A stretch of DNA of 64,000 nt from Denticeps clupeoides (lineage: Eukaryota > Chordata > Actinopteri > Clupeiformes > Denticipitidae), in assembly GCF_900700375.1 (NCBI RefSeq), contig NC_041710.1:22965557-23029556 (forward strand). The letters are read 5' to 3'. Made by a program: the position numbers and the translations under genes. Shown here piece after piece: positions 61,401-64,000 of this stretch; within the stretch, counting starts at the first letter, position 1, and each line of letters starts with the position of its first letter. The notes beneath the pieces are model-generated. The model had not been told where the DNA came from. It saw only the letters and a program-made list of their open reading frames with translations, and did not search any database.

Positions 61401-64000
61401 GGTTGTTTATTTATCTAGCACACAATAATTAATACCCCTCAAATTATAATGATACTTGAAATTATGCTGCAGTGGATGATGGGTACTCAACTGTGCTGTA
61501 TTCACCCTTGACCAACAGGTGTCCCTGCTTCTCCGGGCTTAAAGCCCCCCTCAGTCGAAAAACAAAGGAAAGTCTTGGAGAGCATGGTGGGCTGTGGATG
61601 TAAGTGTGTGTGGGCAGAAGGAAGGCATAGTGTGTCTTTAATTATACAGCTCATTATTCATTAAGCAGTTATTAGTATGGTACAAACCTCTGTATCTCCA
61701 TAGGTGACAGTTATGTTGATCTAGACCATTTTGTAGAAATTACCAAAAAGTATGCTCAGGGCATCGTTCCGATCGCTGCTCTGGAGATCAGAGAAGAGAA
61801 AGCCCAGGGGACGAGTGCTTCCAGTACAGTTCCAAGTGACAAGGTAAACTAGCTCACCTAGAGGTGCTAAATTCTGCTTCTTTTTAGCATTCCAGCTGTT
61901 TAACTTTGAACCATAAAACAAATATATCTTCTGTTCAGGATAAATTGCATGGAGTGCCTCCTACGTCGAAGAGAAGACACAGTTGGGGTCAGACAGGGAT
62001 GATACTTGCCTCAAAACGCCACAGTGGTGCCATGAAGAGAGCCATGGATATTAAAGCCCACTTCCTGGTATATGAGTTTGTTAATTTTCCAGTAAGATTT
62101 ATAATTTCTATTATGATATAATTTTTACTGCAATTCCTTTTATTCACACAATGACACATGATGTAAGTATTTATGTTTATGTGTGTGTGTACTCCATATT
62201 TTGAAGGTCAACTTTCATAGTAGAAAGATACAGATTGCAATTTCTATTCAATCTCAGCATTCCAAATGCCTTAAAATCTGTAATGTAAAAAATACAAGTC
62301 TTCACAAATTCCAGTTGTTATTGAGGCATTAAAGGATATGAGATTTCTCAGAACTGTTCATATGATCACTTACTTTTTTATCTTTCTTCAGGACTTGCAG
62401 TATCCTCTGCACATTATCATTGAAATGAAAGAGCGCCTCGTAGACTGGGCTTCCCGTGCCGGTGTCCAGTGGCTGAGCACCATCATCCCCACGCACCATG
62501 TCAACGCCCTCATATTCTTCTTCATCATCAGCAACCTCACCATAGACTTGTTTGCCTTTGTCATCCCCCTGCTTATCTTCTACCTTTCGTTTATTGCCAT
62601 GGGTATATGCACTTTGCGTGTCTTCCATAGAAGCAAGGGCTGGGAAAACTTCAGCACCCTCACAACCCTGCTCACAAGGTTTGAGCCAAGCCTGGATGTG
62701 GAGCAGGCTGAAAACAACTTTGGCTGGAACAACCTGGAGCAGTACCTGTATTTCATTATCTCCGTCTTCTTCGTCATATTCACCTTCCCAGTAGCTGACA
62801 AGCGCTGGATCCCATGCTCTGAACTCTCCACTGTTGCAATCTTCTTCACCATTCTGAGCTACATGAGCTTGAGCCCGACAGCGGCAGCCTACGCGCAATG
62901 GGCCCTTATTACTGAGGTGGCCTCGTCCGTCTTCCTGCTCGCAAACCGGCTGCCGGATAGAATGGTCATGTTGCGCATGCTAGGCAAGACGTTCAGCGCG
63001 GTGCCCCTGGGCAACTGGGTAGTGCTGAAGCTCAGCCTGCCCTGTCTGCTGTATATGTACCTGTTCTATCTGTTCTTCAGGTGGGTAGGAGAGAAATGCA
63101 TTAACGCAGATGCACGAATCAGCAATACTGACATGTCTGCTTTTTTACTTTTCTTCCTATCTTAGAATGGCAAGGGTGCGAGGTTTCAGGGGGACTTACT
63201 GCGTGCTGATCCCGTACCTGGTCTGCTTCATGTGGTGGGAGTTCTCCGTCGTGCTCCTGCAGCACTCCACGTGTGTTGGTCTTCTGCGTACCTGCGTGGC
63301 GTATTTCCTCCTTCTTTTTGCCTTGCCTGTTTTGGCAGTGGGTCTGATGGTAATGATGCTCATCCAGATGGCCAAATGGTTCCTGGAGCTAGAGCTGACC
63401 AAGATGCTGGTGACTCTAGCTGTGTGTGCGGTCCCCGTCACCCTACGGCTCTGGACACGCTTCAGCCTCTCTATTCTGGACGTCTTGCGTTCCATCACGC
63501 ACCGTGGGCCCGTAAAGCTCATCCTCATCTGCATCTGCACTGTCATTTTGCTCTGCAGTGTCTATGTCTACAATACAGAGGATCTCAAGGTGTACAACTC
63601 AACCATGACCTGGAGCCAGTATGGCCAGGTGTGCGGACCACCGGCCTGGCAACGGCGAGGCATGGCGCAGGCTCAGATCTTCTGCAGCCACTTGGAAGGG
63701 CACCGGGTGACGTGGACAGGTCGCTTTCGCCACGTACGTGTGGCGGAGACAGAGAACGGTGCTCAGTCGGTCATCAACTTGCTGCCTGTCTTCATGGGTG
63801 ACTGGATGAGATGTCTTTATGGTGAGGCCTACCCTAAGTGTGAGCCACACAATGTCACAGCACCTGGTGTCAACGTGTCTGATGGAAACCCCAGGCCAAC
63901 CGAAGCTTCCCCAGACCTCCTCTTGCGTCAGCGCGAAGAGGAAGAGCTGTGCCACCTCAAGGCACTGGCCAAGCACCAGTGTCACGTCAAACGCTTTGAC
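58495..64000 (+). CDS. wfs1: Wolframin, ER membrane glycoprotein (3' end outside window)
   Basis: Multi-pass ER protein that limits ER stress and shapes ER Ca2+; human loss causes Wolfram syndrome. Nine exons in frame give 922 codons before the window ends: 58495-58990, 59546-59622, 60690-60834, 60926-61099, 61519-61599, 61704-61843, 61939-62067, 62392-63080, 63166-64000. The N-terminus (about 165 aa) is Ser/Thr/Pro-rich and cytosolic. Sel1-like helices follow ([39 protein letters not shown]), then the [11 protein letters not shown] segment. The transmembrane block runs from [20 protein letters not shown] to VYVYNTEDL. The luminal part holds [13 protein letters not shown] and [15 protein letters not shown]. 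About 120 residues should remain beyond 64000, judged from human WFS1 (890 aa). The start at 58495 follows the acceptor at 58484. The 129-nt exon at 61939 carries a basic RRHSWGQTG stretch without a clear human match. Confidence 0.95.
58991..60689. other. wfs1 introns 2 and 3
   Basis: Two introns flanking the 77-nt exon at 59546. The second holds a full SINE B (59718-59922) and a short (AC)n run at about 59648. Nothing else is recognised. Confidence 0.55.
59718..59922 (+). repeat. tRNA-derived SINE, family B (full length)
   Basis: Best copy of the family. tRNA-like head 'ggtagtagcctagagggtaa' with B-box GGTTCAAATCCC. Body 'tgtccttgagcaagacactt'. Tail with the perfect 5-bp hairpin stem CGCTC...GAGCG (59876-59892, loop TGGATAA), then 'tctgataaatgccgtaaatg' and AAATGT repeats, the same 3' tail as the LINE at 26274-26870. 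Confidence 0.9.
61100..61518. other. wfs1 intron 5
   Basis: AT-rich intron of 419 bases; no repeat or exon is recognised. Confidence 0.5.

Noticed and set aside
62329-62898. A 189-codon minus-strand open frame
   Set aside because: It lies exactly opposite the conserved membrane-spanning exon of wfs1, whose sense frame is clearly the coding one.

Overview
The window is vertebrate nuclear DNA, almost certainly from a ray-finned fish. It has spliced genes with GT-AG introns of a few hundred to about two thousand bases, CpG-rich first exons, (CA)n and (TA)n microsatellites, and many copies of two tRNA-derived SINE families typical of teleosts. The SINE types suggest a clupeiform-like fish; that is a guess from memory. 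No bacterial, phage or CRISPR content was seen.

Seven conserved protein-coding genes were assembled exon by exon. Reading frame holds across every junction. On the minus strand: stim2 (6401-14507, 12 exons, 981 aa), rbpj (17746-24145, 11 exons, 494 aa), slc34a2 (31272-35150, 12 coding exons, 624 aa, plus a TATA promoter and a 5' UTR exon). On the plus strand: chic2 (37890-39787, 6 exons, 170 aa). Minus: fip1l1 (42485-46945, 17 exons, 563 aa) and crmp1 (49508-57478, 14 exons, 675 aa, plus an alternative first exon giving 575 aa). Plus: wfs1 (58495 to beyond the right edge; 922 codons visible).

Other content: a broken immunoglobulin-V receptor gene (3369-4315), a broken Ty3/Gypsy fragment (4745-5290), LINE pieces (one inserted into a SINE, 26230-27069), a TTAA-flanked MITE (41510-42147) with a relative inside fip1l1, an internally deleted Tc1-like element (24539-25032), a short inverted-repeat MITE (15273-15475), and microsatellites, one of which lies against a fip1l1 splice acceptor.

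The genes are not a pathway. They are ancestral neighbours: stim2-rbpj-slc34a2 matches human 4p15.2 order, chic2/fip1l1 matches human 4q12, and crmp1/wfs1 matches human 4p16.1. They cover store-operated calcium entry (stim2), Notch transcription (rbpj), phosphate transport (slc34a2), vesicle trafficking (chic2), mRNA 3' processing (fip1l1), axon guidance (crmp1) and ER calcium/stress (wfs1). The most unusual coding feature is the long cytosolic tail of Stim2, which carries many degenerate copies of a basic R-R-I-S-R-D-E type motif. No wholly new biological system was found.
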